Program-made: the position numbers and the translations under genes
In this document: one piece after another, positions 5,647-6,037 of the stretch
Numbering within the stretch: position 1 is the stretch's first letter
How the letters are laid out: each line of letters opens with the position of its first letter
Source of the DNA: an uncultured Lysobacteraceae bacterium
Lineage (GTDB): Bacteria > Pseudomonadota > Gammaproteobacteria > Xanthomonadales > Xanthomonadaceae
Assembly: GCA_937897645.1 (NCBI GenBank)
Contig: CALCNV010000151.1
Coordinates: 1 to 6,037, forward strand
Direction of reading: 5' to 3'
Length of the DNA: 6,037 nucleotides
Notes under the pieces: model-generated
What the model saw: only the letters and a program-made list of their open reading frames with translations
What the model was told of the DNA's origin: nothing
Database searches by the model: none

Positions 5647-6037
5647 ATGACGCAAGCGAAAGGTTTTTCCAGGCAAGTCACGCAGTCGCTGGTCGCGGCA
5701 GGTGCATGGTTGCTGGCCCCGGCGTTGGCCTGGGCGCAATCCGCCGATCCGCAGCGCTGGCAGCTCAACATGGGCCGCGGCGTCACTGCCACCTCGCAGA
5801 ACGCCTATGACGCGCACATGATCGCGCTGTGGGTGTGCGTGGTCATCGGCGTCATCGTGTTCGGTGCTATGGCCTACGCCATGTTCAAGTTCCGCCATTC
5901 CAAGGGCGCGGTGCCGGCGACGTTCACCCACAACACCACCGCCGAAATCATCTGGACGGTGATCCCGATCCTGATCCTGGTCGTGATGGCGGTGCCGGCG
6001 ACCAAGAAGCTGATCGCCATGTACGACACCCGCGAGT
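5647..6037 (+). CDS. coxB: Cytochrome c oxidase subunit II, N-terminal part (cut by window edge)
   Basis: The first 130 residues of subunit II of an aa3-type haem-copper oxidase, which receives electrons from cytochrome c at its CuA site and passes them to subunit I. A signal peptide covers about residues 1-30 (basic start, hydrophobic core, APALAWA before a likely cleavage at Q31). Two membrane helices follow, about 58-80 (ALWVCVVIGVIVFGAMAY) and 100-117. The second begins with TTAEIIWTVIPILIL, the subunit II signature; E100 corresponds to the conserved glutamate at the entrance of the K proton channel (bovine E62). The periplasmic cupredoxin domain with the CuA ligands lies beyond the window, so an intact CuA site cannot be confirmed. 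coxA and other oxidase or assembly genes would be expected downstream. The gene is probably cotranscribed with the DUF2244 gene. Confidence 0.96.
   Translation, partial: MTQAKGFSRQVTQSLVAAGAWLLAPALAWAQSADPQRWQLNMGRGVTATSQNAYDAHMIALWVCVVIGVIVFGAMAYAMFKFRHSKGAVPATFTHNTTAEIIWTVIPILILVVMAVPATKKLIAMYDTRE

Overview
The window reads as chromosomal DNA from a GC-rich gammaproteobacterium, most likely of the Xanthomonadaceae (Lysobacterales). The clues are the high GC content, a DUF2244 gene directly upstream of coxB, a REP-type inverted repeat with a GTGGGAG head, and a second palindromic repeat family with CCCTCTCCC/GGGAGAGGG arms. The genus cannot be fixed from the sequence alone.

Layout. Position 1-223 is the 3' end of a FadL/OmpP1-family outer-membrane gene on the + strand, followed by a strong intrinsic terminator. 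A membrane-anchored GGDEF diguanylate cyclase gene (314-1471, - strand) converges on that terminator. The 183-bp gap to the next - strand gene holds a perfect 27-bp inverted repeat (a REP pair) and an adjoining stem-loop. The centre of the window (1655-4999, - strand) is a single long gene for the bifunctional proline catabolic enzyme PutA. It is of the short type A: no N-terminal ribbon-helix-helix DNA-binding domain and no extra C-terminal ALDH-like domain. A 137-bp divergent intergenic region carries a plausible sigma70-like promoter overlapping a hairpin. From it run a DUF2244 membrane-protein gene (5137-5628, + strand) and, 18 bp later, the 5' end of coxB, cytochrome c oxidase subunit II (5647 to the window edge).

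How the genes relate. PutA feeds electrons from proline into the quinone pool and makes glutamate. The cox genes on the other side of the divergent region encode terminal-oxidase machinery. This is a housekeeping respiratory neighbourhood rather than a genomic island.

The most unusual feature is inside putA. A multi-hairpin palindromic repeat of about 136 bp lies within the proline dehydrogenase coding region and is translated in frame as about 46 low-complexity residues. It sits between barrel helix alpha6 and strand beta7 and is flanked by the direct repeat CAAAGC. The catalytic residues on both sides are intact, so the enzyme is probably functional. The arrangement resembles the Rickettsia palindromic elements that insert into proteins. 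No wholly new multi-gene system is visible.
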